A stretch of 64,000 bases of DNA from positions 10,661 to 74,660 of the forward strand of contig CAYNRR010000008.1 in NCBI GenBank assembly GCA_964400015.1. The letters run 5' to 3'. The stretch comes from UBA1234 sp964400015. GTDB lineage: Bacteria; Bacillota; Clostridia; TANB77; UBA1234. Made by a program: the position numbers and the translations under genes. Numbering within the stretch: the stretch's first letter is position 1; every line of letters begins with the position of its first letter. The notes beneath the pieces are model-generated. The model was not told the DNA's origin and ran no database searches. It saw only the letters and a list, made by a program, of their open reading frames with translations. Shown here piece by piece: positions 16,723 to 26,217 of this stretch.

Positions 16723-17213
16723 AATTAAAACCTCGTCTTTCTTTAACTCATTCTTTTCTATATAAATTTAAATATCTTTAGTAAAAATAAATAAAATTTT
16801 ATATAAGTAAAAATTAAAAAGTATCGTTTATAAAAAATCCTTTTTATAAATATAATATAAATAATAATAATTAGTAGTAGTAGTAGTAGTGTATGTTAGT
16901 AATGTGGATAAGTGGTCAAAATCGTTGTGCCGTAAGGTCGAAGCTATGTGGATAACGTGTGGAAATTCAACAACAATAATCCACAGTAACTAACAACATT
17001 TTGTGGAAAACGATTTATTAACAGGTTACTGACATACTTTTAACAATTGAATGTTAATATCTCTTAAGATTGTTTAACCTCTAAGATTCGACTTTGTTTT
17101 ACAAAAAATTCTAAATTGATTAAACTATTGAAAAATAAATAAACAAAGTTATTAACATCATTCCACAAAATGTGGATAACTACTTCCGTAGGGTTTGCAC
17201 TTGTTAACACTAT
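16723..17213. other. Replication origin, dnaN-dnaA part (oriC)
   Basis: Gene-free. It contains exact DnaA boxes TGTGGATAA at 16903-16911, 16947-16955 and 17171-17179, and a one-mismatch box TAATCCACA at 16977-16985. Next to the 16903 box lies a six-fold TAG run (16872-16889) and beyond it about 110 bases of almost pure A/T (about 16760-16870), a likely unwinding region. The strand preference of the genes flips around dnaA, as expected for a bidirectional origin. Confidence 0.85.
16872..16889 (+). promoter_or_regulatory. DnaA-trio candidate (six TAG triplets)
   Basis: Six consecutive TAG triplets lie between the AT-rich stretch and the DnaA box at 16903. Read 3' to 5' away from the box they give GAT repeats, the consensus of DnaA-trios that guide strand opening in Bacillus. 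Confidence 0.65.
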
Positions 17214-18569
17214 CTAATTTATAATCATTTTTCTTATATTATCAACTATTGTTCTAGTATTAGGATCAGTTTTTATAATTGACTCGATTTTGTTAATTGC
17301 ATAAATAACGGTTGTATGATCTCTACCACCGAATGACTTCCCTATTTCAACTAAAGGTTGACCTGTTAATTGTTTAGACAAGTACATTGCTATTTGTCTT
17401 GGAAATGCAATATCTCCAGAACGTCTTTGTACTTTGAAGTCAGCTTTATCTATATTATAGTATTTTGCAACAACGCTTTGTATATAATCAACTGTTATCA
17501 CTTTTTCTTTAGAATGTTGCAAATCTCCAAGTGCTCTTTCTGCAAGTGACATTGTTATAGGCATATTAGTAAGTGATGCCATTGCAACAATCTTATTTAA
17601 AGTACCTTCCAATTCACGAATGTTAGACTCAACTTTATTGGCTATAAGTGAAAGAATCTCTTCATCAATTATAATTTTGTCCGATTCAATCTTTTTTCTA
17701 AGAATTGCGTATCTCGTTTCATAATCTGGTTTACTAAGATCAGTAATTAGTCCCCATTCAAAACGTGAACGAAGTCTTTCTTCCAATGGATTAAGATCTT
17801 TAGGTGGTCTATCACTAGAAATAACAATTTGTTTATTATTTTCATAAAGTTCATTAAAAGTATGGAAAAATTCTTCTTGGCTTCTCTCTTTTCCACTTAT
17901 AAATTGAATATCATCTACTAATAATAAATCTATATTTCTATATTTAGCTCTAAAATCTTCATTTTTATTAGATTGAATAGAAAAAACTAGTTCATTTGTA
18001 AATTTTTCACCGGTTATATAAAGTACTCTAGCACTTCTATTTTGCGATAATACATAATTCCCAACAGCTTGCATCAAATGAGTTTTTCCAAGTCCCACTC
18101 CTCCATATAGAAAAAGTGGATTATATGCTTTACCTGGATTTTCAGCAGTTGCAAGTGCTGCAGCGTGCGCAAGTTCATTACTTTTACCTATAACGAAAGA
18201 ATCAAAAGTGTACTTTGGATTTAAGACACCATTGTTTGCTGCTTTACCAGTTTGACTTTGAGTTATAGGTAAACTTGTTATATTTTCTTCTTCATTTTCT
18301 TTTTCTTTGGCAAGTTCTTCTTCACAAATAATTTCTATATTTAAATCTTTTTCTGTAACAAGCAATAAAGCTTCTTTTAATAAATCTGCACAATACTGTT
18401 CCATAATCTTATTTTTTTGATAAAGTGTCTGAACTTTCAGACAAACGTTCGTATCTGTGAGAGAAATTATTTCAATAGGCTTGATTGTTGTATTGTATCT
18501 TAGTGGTGTTATTTCCTCGCGTATAAGCTCTTTAGCCCTAGCCAATACGTCATTCATCTCTTCTTGCAT
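17214..18569 (-). CDS. dnaA: Chromosomal replication initiator DnaA
   Basis: 451 residues with the four-domain layout. The N-terminal DnaB/self-interaction domain starts MQEEMNDVLARAKELI. An acidic linker spans about residues 85-115. The AAA+ domain has Walker A GGVGLGKTH and Walker B LLVDDIQF. The C-terminal helix-turn-helix carries the signature GGRDHTTVIYAINKIE. AGGAGG lies six bases before the ATG. DnaA boxes flank the gene on both sides, two of them within about 70 bases upstream of its start, which suggests autoregulation. Confidence 0.97.
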   Translation of the reverse strand: MQEEMNDVLARAKELIREEITPLRYNTTIKPIEIISLTDTNVCLKVQTLYQKNKIMEQYCADLLKEALLLVTEKDLNIEIICEEELAKEKENEEENITSLPITQSQTGKAANNGVLNPKYTFDSFVIGKSNELAHAAALATAENPGKAYNPLFLYGGVGLGKTHLMQAVGNYVLSQNRSARVLYITGEKFTNELVFSIQSNKNEDFRAKYRNIDLLLVDDIQFISGKERSQEEFFHTFNELYENNKQIVISSDRPPKDLNPLEERLRSRFEWGLITDLSKPDYETRYAILRKKIESDKIIIDEEILSLIANKVESNIRELEGTLNKIVAMASLTNMPITMSLAERALGDLQHSKEKVITVDYIQSVVAKYYNIDKADFKVQRRSGDIAFPRQIAMYLSKQLTGQPLVEIGKSFGGRDHTTVIYAINKIESIIKTDPNTRTIVDNIRKMIIN

Positions 18570-19233
18570 ACCTGCCTCCTAACAAAATTTACAAAGTTAC
18601 TAACATTTTATTCACAAATGTTAATAATTTTGTGGATAACTCTTAAAAATATCTTCAAAGTGGCTATTTCCCCAACAAAAAGAATGTTAGTAACTACTAA
18701 TGATTTAAAAGTGTTGATAACAGTAGCTTTTTTAAAAAAAGCTTGTTTTTAACATAAAAATAATGCGAACATACATTTGAAAGCTTATATTATTTTTATG
18801 TTTACAACACATAATTTTAATTATGTGAATATACTTTACAAATACTGATATATCAATAATTTTCAGAGTTATCCACATTATATATGTTTGTTAAAATAAA
18901 AGCAAGAATTTATATAAAAAAACCCAAACGACTATTTCCGTAAACGTTCTTAATGTAAATAATGAATTAACATAAAAAAGATAATTACTTATTATTTATT
19001 TATATAGATACCCTTTTAAGAGTCTATGTGTAAATTATGTTTTCTTTTTGGTGATAAAATTCAATAAAATCTTTTAAAATCGATTTTTAGCCTTAAATAT
19101 TAAAATATGTGAAATGTATTGAACCAAAACTAAAAAATGCAAATATGACGATCCTCGTGCTTCAAAATTAAATCTAAATTGATAATAGACAAAAAAGATA
19201 AAAATATTAGTCGTAATATTTATAATAAAATAG
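18570..19233. other. Replication origin, dnaA-rpmH part
   Basis: No gene supported in about 660 bases. DnaA boxes: TTATTCACA 18608-18616, TGTGGATAA 18631-18639 and TTATCCACA 18869-18877. It also has a perfect inverted repeat CACATAATTTTAATTATGTG (18808-18827) and a T/A palindrome near 18722-18742. Together with the dnaN side this makes a bipartite origin like that of Bacillus. Confidence 0.7.
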
Positions 19234-19263
19234 TTGACAAAAATACAGTTCATATTGTAAAAT
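19234..19263 (+). promoter_or_regulatory. Promoter of the rpmH operon
   Basis: TTGACA, an 18-base spacer, TAAAAT, about 75 bases before the rpmH start. Confidence 0.6.
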
Positions 19264-19340
19264 ATCAACTGCTATAAGTCTTGAGGGTATTATTAAATAA
19301 TACTAAAATAGATAAATCAAAATATCGGAGGTGCAATAAC

Positions 19341-19475
19341 ATGAAAAGAACATTCCAACCAAAAAATAGACAAGAAAAAAGAGAACATGGTTTTAGAGCA
19401 AGAATGAAAACAGCTAACGGTAGAAAAGTATTAAAAAGAAGAATGTTAAAAGGTAGAAAGAAACTTTCTGCATAA
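19341..19475 (+). CDS. rpmH: 50S ribosomal protein L34
   Basis: 44 residues starting MKRTFQPKNRQEKREHGFRA, with the conserved GRKVLKRRMLKGRKKLSA end (as separate blocks). A GGAGGTG site precedes ATG 19341. It is the first gene of the rightward origin operon rpmH-rnpA-yidC-jag, an order kept across bacteria. Confidence 0.97.
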   Translation: MKRTFQPKNRQEKREHGFRARMKTANGRKVLKRRMLKGRKKLSA

Positions 19476-19493
19476 TTTTAACCATGTATAGTC

Positions 19494-19514
19494 GGGCCCC
19501 AAGAGGGCCTTTTT
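19494..19514 (+). terminator. Short GC-rich hairpin after rpmH
   Basis: GGCCC, a loop of CAAGA, GGGCC, then five T. Probably a partial terminator that lowers rnpA transcription relative to rpmH. Confidence 0.6.
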
Positions 19515-19547
19515 ACTTATCTAGAAAGAAATTGGGAGGTGACGCCT

Positions 19548-19886
19548 GTGAATATAATAAAGGAAAATTCTGAATTTCAAAAAGTACTTAAATCTGGAAA
19601 ATGGTTTAGTTCTGAATGTTTAGTTATATATGTAAGTGAAAACGAAAAAGATGAAAATAGAGTAGGCGTTGCAGTAGGGAAAAAGGCAGGAAAAAGCGTT
19701 GTTAGGAATCGAATTAAACGTCTAATTAGGGAAGCATATAGATTAAACGAGGAAAAATTAGAAAAAAGTTTTGATATAATTATTCTTTGGAGAAGCAGCA
19801 CTAGTATAGATAATACAAATTTTGATAATGTACAAAAAAGTCTTTTAAAATGCCTTGGTAAAGCAAATTTAATTAAAAAGGCATAG
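19548..19886 (+). CDS. rnpA: Ribonuclease P protein component
   Basis: 112 residues from GTG 19548, eight bases after GGGAGG; the GTG at 19539 overlaps the ribosome site and is rejected. The family signature RNRIKRLIREAYR is present after VGVAVGKKAGKSVV. It helps the RNase P RNA trim tRNA 5' leaders. Between rpmH and yidC as usual. Confidence 0.93.
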   Translation: MNIIKENSEFQKVLKSGKWFSSECLVIYVSENEKDENRVGVAVGKKAGKSVVRNRIKRLIREAYRLNEEKLEKSFDIIILWRSSTSIDNTNFDNVQKSLLKCLGKANLIKKA

Positions 19887-19898
19887 AGGAGGATTATT

Positions 19899-21002
19899 AT
19901 GTTGAATTTTGTTGCAGGACTTTGTGGATATCTAATGAGTTTTATATGTTCAATAGTTGAAAATTATGGAATAGCAATTATTGTTTTTACAGTTTTAGTA
20001 AAAGCACTTTTAATACCATTGTCACACAAACAACAAAAATCATTAGAAAAAGCACAAAAAATGCAAACTATAATGCAAGAATTGCAAAAAAAGTATGCAA
20101 ATGATCAAGAAAGATTTATGATTGAATATCAAAAAGCTCTTAAAGAAAATGATATGTCAATGCTTACAGGGATGGGCTGTTCAGGTTGTTTGATAAATTT
20201 GATACAGTTACCAATTTTATTAGGTATGTTTTATATGATGGTAAGTCCACTTACACATATCATGAAAATGGACCAAGATGAGATATTAAAATATAAGAAT
20301 GAAATAATTGCAAATAGAAAGCAAGAGGCAATTGAAGAAGTTTATGAAATAAGTGGTGATATTCTAACAGAAGAAGAGCTAAATCTTGCGATAGCTGAAA
20401 TAGAAAGTGGAGATGATTCACTATATATCGATCCAAGATATTATGAAATAGATATTATCAAAGAAAATAATCTTATGAATTTAGAATTCTTCTCAATAAA
20501 TTTAGGAGATGTAGCATCTAAAAACAAAGACAATAAATTATTGCTAGTAATTCCAGTATTATCAATGATTTTCACTTATATTTCGTTGGCAATAAATAAT
20601 ATAATTAACAAGAAAAAGGGAATTGTTCAACCAAAACCAGAAGATATGGAAATTCCAATGCCAGATATGAGAGTTGTAAATATAATGATGCCACTAATGC
20701 TTGGATATGTTGCGTATTCTATACCACAAGGTGTTGGTTTGTATTGGGCTTTAAGTAATTTTATTGGTGTTGTTCAAACTGTATTTCAAAGAATCGTATT
20801 TGACCCAGAAATAAGAAATGGTCAAGTTTTAAAACTAGAAAGCAAAGAAATTATTGAAGTAAAACCAATAGAGGCAGAAACAGAAGTATTAGAAGAAACT
20901 CAAAAGGCAGAAGAAGTAAAAAAAGTAAAGAAAAATAATCAAAAACAAAACCAAAACAATAAGTCTAAAAAGAATAAAAATAAAAGCAAAAAGAAAAAAT
21001 AG
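19899..21002 (+). CDS. yidC: Membrane protein insertase YidC/Oxa1
   Basis: 367 residues. The first membrane segment (about 16-40) is followed by LIPLSHKQQKSLEKAQKMQ, the conserved cytoplasmic hairpin with the family's positive groove. MGCSGCLINLIQLPILLGMFYMM and later segments near 220-240 and 265-290 complete the five-helix core. A periplasm-facing loop of about 80 residues (I-A-N-R-K-Q onward) is longer than in Bacillus. The tail is very basic (KKNNQKQNQNNKSKKNKNK) and could touch ribosomes. AGGAGG precedes the ATG. Confidence 0.93.
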   Translation: MLNFVAGLCGYLMSFICSIVENYGIAIIVFTVLVKALLIPLSHKQQKSLEKAQKMQTIMQELQKKYANDQERFMIEYQKALKENDMSMLTGMGCSGCLINLIQLPILLGMFYMMVSPLTHIMKMDQDEILKYKNEIIANRKQEAIEEVYEISGDILTEEELNLAIAEIESGDDSLYIDPRYYEIDIIKENNLMNLEFFSINLGDVASKNKDNKLLLVIPVLSMIFTYISLAINNIINKKKGIVQPKPEDMEIPMPDMRVVNIMMPLMLGYVAYSIPQGVGLYWALSNFIGVVQTVFQRIVFDPEIRNGQVLKLESKEIIEVKPIEAETEVLEETQKAEEVKKVKKNNQKQNQNNKSKKNKNKSKKKK

Positions 21003-21050
21003 TTGAAATCTTTTATAAATCATATAAAATAAGTCGTAGATTGATAATAT

Positions 21051-21085
21051 ATGGAACATCATAAAATATGGTGTTCCATTAAAAA
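21051..21085 (+). terminator. Hairpin after yidC
   Basis: ATGGAACA, a 13-base loop, TGTTCCAT, then an A/T-rich tail without a clean T-run. Weak terminator or attenuator before jag. Confidence 0.4.
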
Positions 21086-21101
21086 TAAAGGAGGTTTTTA
21101 A

Positions 21102-21800
21102 ATGGCTAAAGTTGCTGAAGGTATTGGGAAAAACTTTGATGATGCAGTTATAGATGCATTAAATAAAATCGGATTAACAAAAGAGCAAGTTTCTGTTGAA
21201 ATTATCGAAGAACCTAAAAAAAGAATTTTTAGTATTTTAGATCCAAAGCAAGTAAAAGTTAGAGTTACAGAGATCGAACAAACTGCTGAAAAAGTTGAGC
21301 AAAAGTCAGTAGAAAGAAAAAGAGAAATTAAGGAATTTACAGAAGAAGATGCTAATATTGTAAAAGAAAGAGTAATTAAATTCCTAAACGATTATTTTTC
21401 AAAATTGGGATTAACACTAGATATAAAAAGTTATGTTGAAGATAATATGTTAAAATTTGATGTGACTGGTGAAAATGCTGGTATTGTAATAGGATACAGA
21501 GGCGAAACAATGGAAGCTTTACAAATGATAGCAGCTACAATAGGAAATAAAAATGTTAAAAATTATGTTAGAATAATAATAGATATCGAAGGATATAGAA
21601 AAAAGAGAATTAAAGCATTAGAAGAATTAGCTTTAAAGAAAGCCAATATAGTTGTAGCAAAGAAAAAGAGCATTCCTTTGGAACCAATGAATCCATTTGA
21701 AAGAAAAGCAATACACAACGCACTTCAAAATCATCCAAAGGTAAAAACAGCAAGTACAGGAGAAGAACCTTATAGAAAAGTAATAATTTCATTAAAATAA
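21102..21800 (+). CDS. khpB: RNA-binding protein Jag/KhpB
   Basis: 232 residues. It has the Jag N-terminal domain (about 1-50, beginning MAKVAEGIGKNFDDAVIDAL), a KH domain with VIGYRGETMEALQ (about 128-140), and an R3H domain near the end with PMNPFERKAIHNAL. It binds RNA together with KhpA and influences cell elongation and division in Gram-positives. Its position after yidC is the standard one. AAGGAGG precedes the ATG. Confidence 0.92.
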   Translation: MAKVAEGIGKNFDDAVIDALNKIGLTKEQVSVEIIEEPKKRIFSILDPKQVKVRVTEIEQTAEKVEQKSVERKREIKEFTEEDANIVKERVIKFLNDYFSKLGLTLDIKSYVEDNMLKFDVTGENAGIVIGYRGETMEALQMIAATIGNKNVKNYVRIIIDIEGYRKKRIKALEELALKKANIVVAKKKSIPLEPMNPFERKAIHNALQNHPKVKTASTGEEPYRKVIISLK

Positions 21801-21810
21801 GAAAAATACG

Positions 21811-21841
21811 CTACTTGAGAGCAATCTCAAGTAGTTTTTTT
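21811..21841 (+). terminator. Terminator after jag
   Basis: CTACTTGAGA, a four-base loop, TCTCAAGTAG, then seven T. Confidence 0.9.
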
Positions 21842-21868
21842 ATTATAGAACTAAAATTATGTAAATGG

Positions 21869-21897
21869 TTGAAAAAAAAGGTAAAAAATAGTATAAT
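21869..21897 (+). promoter_or_regulatory. Promoter of the mnmE-mnmG-rsmG group
   Basis: TTGAAA, 17 bases, perfect TATAAT, 28 bases before mnmE. Confidence 0.75.
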
Positions 21898-21925
21898 ATT
21901 GTGAGTTTTTAAGAGAGGTGAAAAA

Positions 21926-23275
21926 ATGAAAACAATCGCTGCAATAGCTACTTCAATAGGAAGTGGAGGAATAGGAATTATAAGAATAAGTGGAAATGAT
22001 GCACTAAATATAATAAATAAAATATTTGTTCCAGTAAAAAAAGGCGAAATAAAGCCATTTACATTGAAATTAGGAAATATAATTGATGAGAACGGAAATG
22101 CTGTGGATCAAGTACTTGTTTCGTACTTTAAGGCACCAAAATCGTATACTGGAGAAGATGTTTGTGAAATAAATTGTCATGGTGGAAATATAGCATTAAA
22201 TAGAGTATTAGAGATAGTTTTACAAAATGGTGCAACACTTGCAGAAGGTGGAGAGTTTACAAAGAGAGCATTTTTAAACGGAAAACTAGATTTAACACAA
22301 GCAGAAGCTGTAATAGATTTGATAAACAGCAAAAGTGAAAGAGAAGGCAAGGCTTCTATAAAGCAATTAGAAGGCAAATTGGGAAACGAAATAAGAAATA
22401 TAAAAGATGATATTATAGGCTTACTAGCAGATATTGAAGCAAATATAGATTATCCTGAATATGAAGATATCGAAGATGTGAGAAGAGAAAGAATTGAAGG
22501 ATTACTAGAAAAACAAATACAAAAATTACAGCAACTAGAAGAGTCTTTTAAGAGTGGAAAAATATTAAAAGATGGTATAATGACTGCGATTGTAGGAAAA
22601 CCAAATGTTGGCAAATCATCGTTATTAAATAATTTATTAAAAGAAGAAAGAGCAATAGTAACAGAAATAGCAGGTACAACAAGAGATACAATAGAAGAAA
22701 GTGTTACTATAAAGGGAATTACACTAAGACTTATAGATACAGCAGGTATAAGAGAAACAGAAGACGTAGTTGAAAATATAGGCGTAGAAAAGAGTAAAAA
22801 TGTACTAAAAAATGCAGAACTAGTTCTATTTTTAGTAGATGGAACTAAAGGCTTTTCATCTGAAGATGAAGAAATATTAAGAGAAATATCTGATAAGAAC
22901 TATATCATATTAGTAAATAAAATTGATTTAAAAAACGAGAATATCAATATAGATGATAAAAATATCATTAGAATTTCTGCTAAAACTGGCGAAGGAATAC
23001 AAGAATTAGAAAACAAAATAGAAGAAATGTTCAATTTAAAAGGGCTAGAAACAGAAAACGAATTTATTATAACTAATATAAGACATAGAGATTTAATAAA
23101 TAAAACTAAAGAAGGTTTGAAACAAGCTAAAATCACAGTAGAAACTGGATTGCCAATAGATATGATTTCTATAAATATTAAAACAGCAATAGAAAGTTTA
23201 GGCGAAATTTTAGGCGAATCGGTTTCAGAAGATGTACTTAATAAAATATTTGAAAAGTTTTGCGTGGGAAAATAG
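21926..23275 (+). CDS. mnmE: tRNA uridine-5-carboxymethylaminomethyl GTPase MnmE
   Basis: 449 residues. The N-terminal folate-binding domain starts MKTIAAIATSIGSGGIGIIR. The inserted G domain carries GKPNVGKSSLLN (G1), DTAGIRETEDVVE (G3) and NKIDL (G4). The C-terminus ends FCVGK, the family's C-x-G-K catalytic signature. With MnmG it modifies U34 of several tRNAs. Next to mnmG, as usual. Confidence 0.96.
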   Translation: MKTIAAIATSIGSGGIGIIRISGNDALNIINKIFVPVKKGEIKPFTLKLGNIIDENGNAVDQVLVSYFKAPKSYTGEDVCEINCHGGNIALNRVLEIVLQNGATLAEGGEFTKRAFLNGKLDLTQAEAVIDLINSKSEREGKASIKQLEGKLGNEIRNIKDDIIGLLADIEANIDYPEYEDIEDVRRERIEGLLEKQIQKLQQLEESFKSGKILKDGIMTAIVGKPNVGKSSLLNNLLKEERAIVTEIAGTTRDTIEESVTIKGITLRLIDTAGIRETEDVVENIGVEKSKNVLKNAELVLFLVDGTKGFSSEDEEILREISDKNYIILVNKIDLKNENINIDDKNIIRISAKTGEGIQELENKIEEMFNLKGLETENEFIITNIRHRDLINKTKEGLKQAKITVETGLPIDMISINIKTAIESLGEILGESVSEDVLNKIFEKFCVGK

Positions 23276-23308
23276 TCAAATGCTTACCAATAAAGCTTTT
23301 TATAAAAA

Positions 23309-23324
23309 AGTTTCATGTGAAACA
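23309..23324. promoter_or_regulatory. parS-like site before mnmG
   Basis: AGTTTCATGTGAAACA, 14 of 16 matches to the consensus TGTTTCACGTGAAACA. Likely ParB binding site. Confidence 0.7.
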
Positions 23325-23346
23325 ATAAAAAAGTGAGGAGAAAAAT

Positions 23347-25224
23347 ATGGAATATAATGCTGGAAAATATGATGTTATAGTAATTGGTGCTGGACATGCA
23401 GGATGCGAGGCTGCACTTGCTTCTGCACGTTTGGGCATGAAAACATGTATTTTTACAATAAATGCAGATAGTATAGCTAATATGCCTTGTAATCCTAATA
23501 TCGGGGGAACTTCAAAAGGACATTTAGTAAGAGAAATAGACGCGCTTGGTGGCGAAATGGGAAAGAATATAGATAAAACTTTTATTCAGTCAAAAATGTT
23601 GAATAGATCTAAAGGACCAGCTGTATATTCTTTAAGAGCACAAGCAGATAGAAAAAAATATCATGAAACGATGAAACATGTACTAGAACTTCAAGAAAAC
23701 TTGGATGTAAAACAAGCTGAAATTGTTGAATATATTGTTGAAAACAATGAAGTAAAAGGGGTAAAAACTCACATTGGTGCAATTTATAATGCAAAAGCTG
23801 TGATTTTATGCTCTGGTACATATCTAAAAGGAAAAATCCATATAGGTGAAGTAAATTACGAAAGTGGGCCAGATGGCATATTCCCAGCTAGATATTTAAC
23901 AGAAAGTCTTAATAAAATAGGAATAAAAACAAGAAGATTCAAGACAGGAACTCCTGCTAGGGTTAATAGAAGAAGTATTGATTTTTCAAAAATGGAAATT
24001 CAAAATGGTGATGATGAAATAGTACCTTTTTCTTTTGAAAACAAGGATTTAAGCATTGAACAAGTACCATGCTATTTGACTTACACAAACGAAAAAACGC
24101 ATGAAATAATAAGAAATAACTTATATCGTTCACCATTATTTTCTGGGGTAATAGAAGGAACAGGACCAAGATATTGTCCATCAATAGAAGATAAAGTTGT
24201 AAGATTTGCAGAAAAAGAAAGACATCAAATATTTATTGAACCGATGGGATTAAATACAGAAGAAATGTATGTTCAAGGTATGTCAAGCAGCTTACCAGAA
24301 GACGTTCAGATTGCTATGTATAGAACAATACCAGGGCTTGAAAATGTTGAATTTACTAGACCTGCGTACGCAATAGAATATGATTGTATAGATTCAACAG
24401 AGTTAAAATTATCTTTAGAATCAAAGCTAATTAGTGGCATATTTTTTGCAGGACAAGTAAATGGTTCTTCTGGGTACGAAGAAGCTGCTGCACAAGGCTT
24501 AATTGCAGGTATAAATGCGGCTCAAAAAATAAAAGGAAAAGAACCACTAATACTTGATAGATCAGATGCTTATATAGGCGTACTTATTGATGATTTAGTA
24601 ACAAAAGGAACTAATGAACCTTACAGAATGATGACTTCTAGAGCAGAATATAGATTGATGTTAAGACAGGACAATAGTGATAAGAGATTAACGCCTATAG
24701 GCTACAAAATAGGCTTGATTTCAAAAGAAAGATACAATAAATTCTTGAAAAAATATGAAAATATAGAAAACGAAATAAGAAGAGTAAAGAATACAAATAT
24801 AAAACCAACAGAAAAACTCAACGAAATTCTTAGAAATGCTGGCACAACTGAAGTTAACACAGGTTTTAAATTGGTTGATTTGATTAGAAGAACAGAACTA
24901 AACTATGATATGTTAGCACCAATAGATGCAGAAAGACCAGAATTAACCAAAGAAGAAAGAGAAGAAGTTAACATAGAATTAAAATATGAAGGATATATAA
25001 ATCTACAATTGGAACAAATAGCAGAATTTAAAAAATTGGAAAAGAAACTTATTCCAGAAGATATTGATTATAACAAAGTACAAGGTATAAGAATTGAAGC
25101 AAGACAAAAGCTAGAAAAATTAAGACCTCATTCGATTGGACAAGCATCAAGAATATCTGGAGTATCACCTGCTGATATAAATGTTTTGTTAATATATATG
25201 AACATGGAAAACGAAAATAATTAA
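23347..25224 (+). CDS. mnmG: tRNA uridine-5-carboxymethylaminomethyl modification enzyme MnmG
   Basis: 625 residues. The FAD site is VIVIGAGHAGCEAALASARLG near the N-terminus, followed by NIGGTSKGHLVREIDALGGEMG (split here as the family's two conserved blocks). The tRNA/MnmE-binding C-terminus ends in RPHSIGQASRISGVSPADI. It forms a heterotetramer with MnmE. Ribosome site GTGAGGAG upstream; a parS-like site lies between mnmE and this gene. Confidence 0.96.
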   Translation: MEYNAGKYDVIVIGAGHAGCEAALASARLGMKTCIFTINADSIANMPCNPNIGGTSKGHLVREIDALGGEMGKNIDKTFIQSKMLNRSKGPAVYSLRAQADRKKYHETMKHVLELQENLDVKQAEIVEYIVENNEVKGVKTHIGAIYNAKAVILCSGTYLKGKIHIGEVNYESGPDGIFPARYLTESLNKIGIKTRRFKTGTPARVNRRSIDFSKMEIQNGDDEIVPFSFENKDLSIEQVPCYLTYTNEKTHEIIRNNLYRSPLFSGVIEGTGPRYCPSIEDKVVRFAEKERHQIFIEPMGLNTEEMYVQGMSSSLPEDVQIAMYRTIPGLENVEFTRPAYAIEYDCIDSTELKLSLESKLISGIFFAGQVNGSSGYEEAAAQGLIAGINAAQKIKGKEPLILDRSDAYIGVLIDDLVTKGTNEPYRMMTSRAEYRLMLRQDNSDKRLTPIGYKIGLISKERYNKFLKKYENIENEIRRVKNTNIKPTEKLNEILRNAGTTEVNTGFKLVDLIRRTELNYDMLAPIDAERPELTKEEREEVNIELKYEGYINLQLEQIAEFKKLEKKLIPEDIDYNKVQGIRIEARQKLEKLRPHSIGQASRISGVSPADINVLLIYMNMENENN

Positions 25225-25349
25225 AGCACAAAAATACCTTTAAAACGAATTTTAAAACTAAAAACGTATTCTTTTATGATTGAAGATAAAAATGCTTTAT
25301 AAACGAAATATGAAACAAATAAAATATAAGTAAACCAAAAGGAGAAATT

Positions 25350-26054
25350 ATGGAAACTCTACTTAAAAATTTGGCAAATGAAATGAATATAAATTTAACT
25401 GATAAAATGATAGAGCAATTTTTTACATACAAAAAGATGTTACTTGAATGGAATGAAAAGATAAATTTAACAGCAATAACAGATGAAAAAGAAATAATAA
25501 TAAAACATTTTATCGATTCTTTAACTATAGAAAAATATATTCCTCAAAATGCTAAAATAATTGATGTTGGCACTGGTGCTGGTTTTCCAGGCATACCAAT
25601 AAAAATAGTTAGGTCTGATGTGGAAGTAGTTCTTTTAGATTCTTTAAATAAAAGAATAAACTTTTTGAATGAAGTTATAAGAGAATGCGATTTAAACAAT
25701 ATAAGCACTATACATGGTAGAGCAGAAGATGTAGCACATAATCTTCAATATAGAGAAAAGTTTGACATAGCAACAGCACGTGCTGTTGCCAATATATCAA
25801 CACTTTCAGAGTTATGTACCCCATTTCTAAAAATTAGTGGTGAATTTGTATGCATGAAAGCTGATGCTACAGAAGAAATGAAAAATGCAAAAACAGCTTT
25901 AAAAATATTAGGAATGAAAGAAATAAAAATTGATAATATTGTTTTACCAGAGATAAATGCTGAAAGAACAATTATCATATATGAAAAAGAAAAACAAACA
26001 CCTAAAATATATCCTAGAAAGGCTGGAACGCCAAGTAAAACACCATTATCATAA
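25350..26054 (+). CDS. rsmG: 16S rRNA (guanine-527-N7) methyltransferase RsmG
   Basis: 234 residues. NLTAITDEKEIIIKHFIDSL near residue 40, then the SAM loop IIDVGTGAGFPGIPIKI and the later TARAVANISTLSEL are all family signatures. The C-terminal IYPRKAGTPSKTPL is the usual RsmG end. AGGAG precedes the ATG. It keeps its conserved place between mnmG and parA. Confidence 0.95.
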   Translation: METLLKNLANEMNINLTDKMIEQFFTYKKMLLEWNEKINLTAITDEKEIIIKHFIDSLTIEKYIPQNAKIIDVGTGAGFPGIPIKIVRSDVEVVLLDSLNKRINFLNEVIRECDLNNISTIHGRAEDVAHNLQYREKFDIATARAVANISTLSELCTPFLKISGEFVCMKADATEEMKNAKTALKILGMKEIKIDNIVLPEINAERTIIIYEKEKQTPKIYPRKAGTPSKTPLS

Positions 26055-26061
26055 CTGATGT

Positions 26062-26077
26062 TGTTTCACGTGAAACT
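26062..26077. promoter_or_regulatory. parS site after rsmG
   Basis: TGTTTCACGTGAAACT: 15 of 16 matches to the parS consensus. Confidence 0.85.
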
Positions 26078-26187
26078 TAAAGATAAATGTATTAAAAATA
26101 CATTTATTTTTTTACGCATTTTTGTATACAAAAATAAATTTTATAGATATAATATTTTTGGTAATGGAAGAAAAAATGAAAATATAA

Positions 26188-26203
26188 TGTTTCACATGAA
26201 ACA
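26188..26203. promoter_or_regulatory. parS site before parA
   Basis: TGTTTCACATGAAACA: 15 of 16 matches. It lies 15 bases before the parA start, so ParB binding could also repress parAB. Confidence 0.85.
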
Positions 26204-26217
26204 AAACGGAGGTAAAA

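Noticed and set aside
17181..18945. A recurring CTTCCGTA/TTTCCGTA motif around the origin
   Set aside because: Only a few copies with variable surroundings; no spacing or palindrome that would suggest a defined binding site.
19074..19268. A 64-residue leftward frame in the dnaA-rpmH gap
   Set aside because: No ribosome site, low-complexity hydrophobic content, and it covers the rpmH promoter; a chance frame in AT-rich origin DNA.
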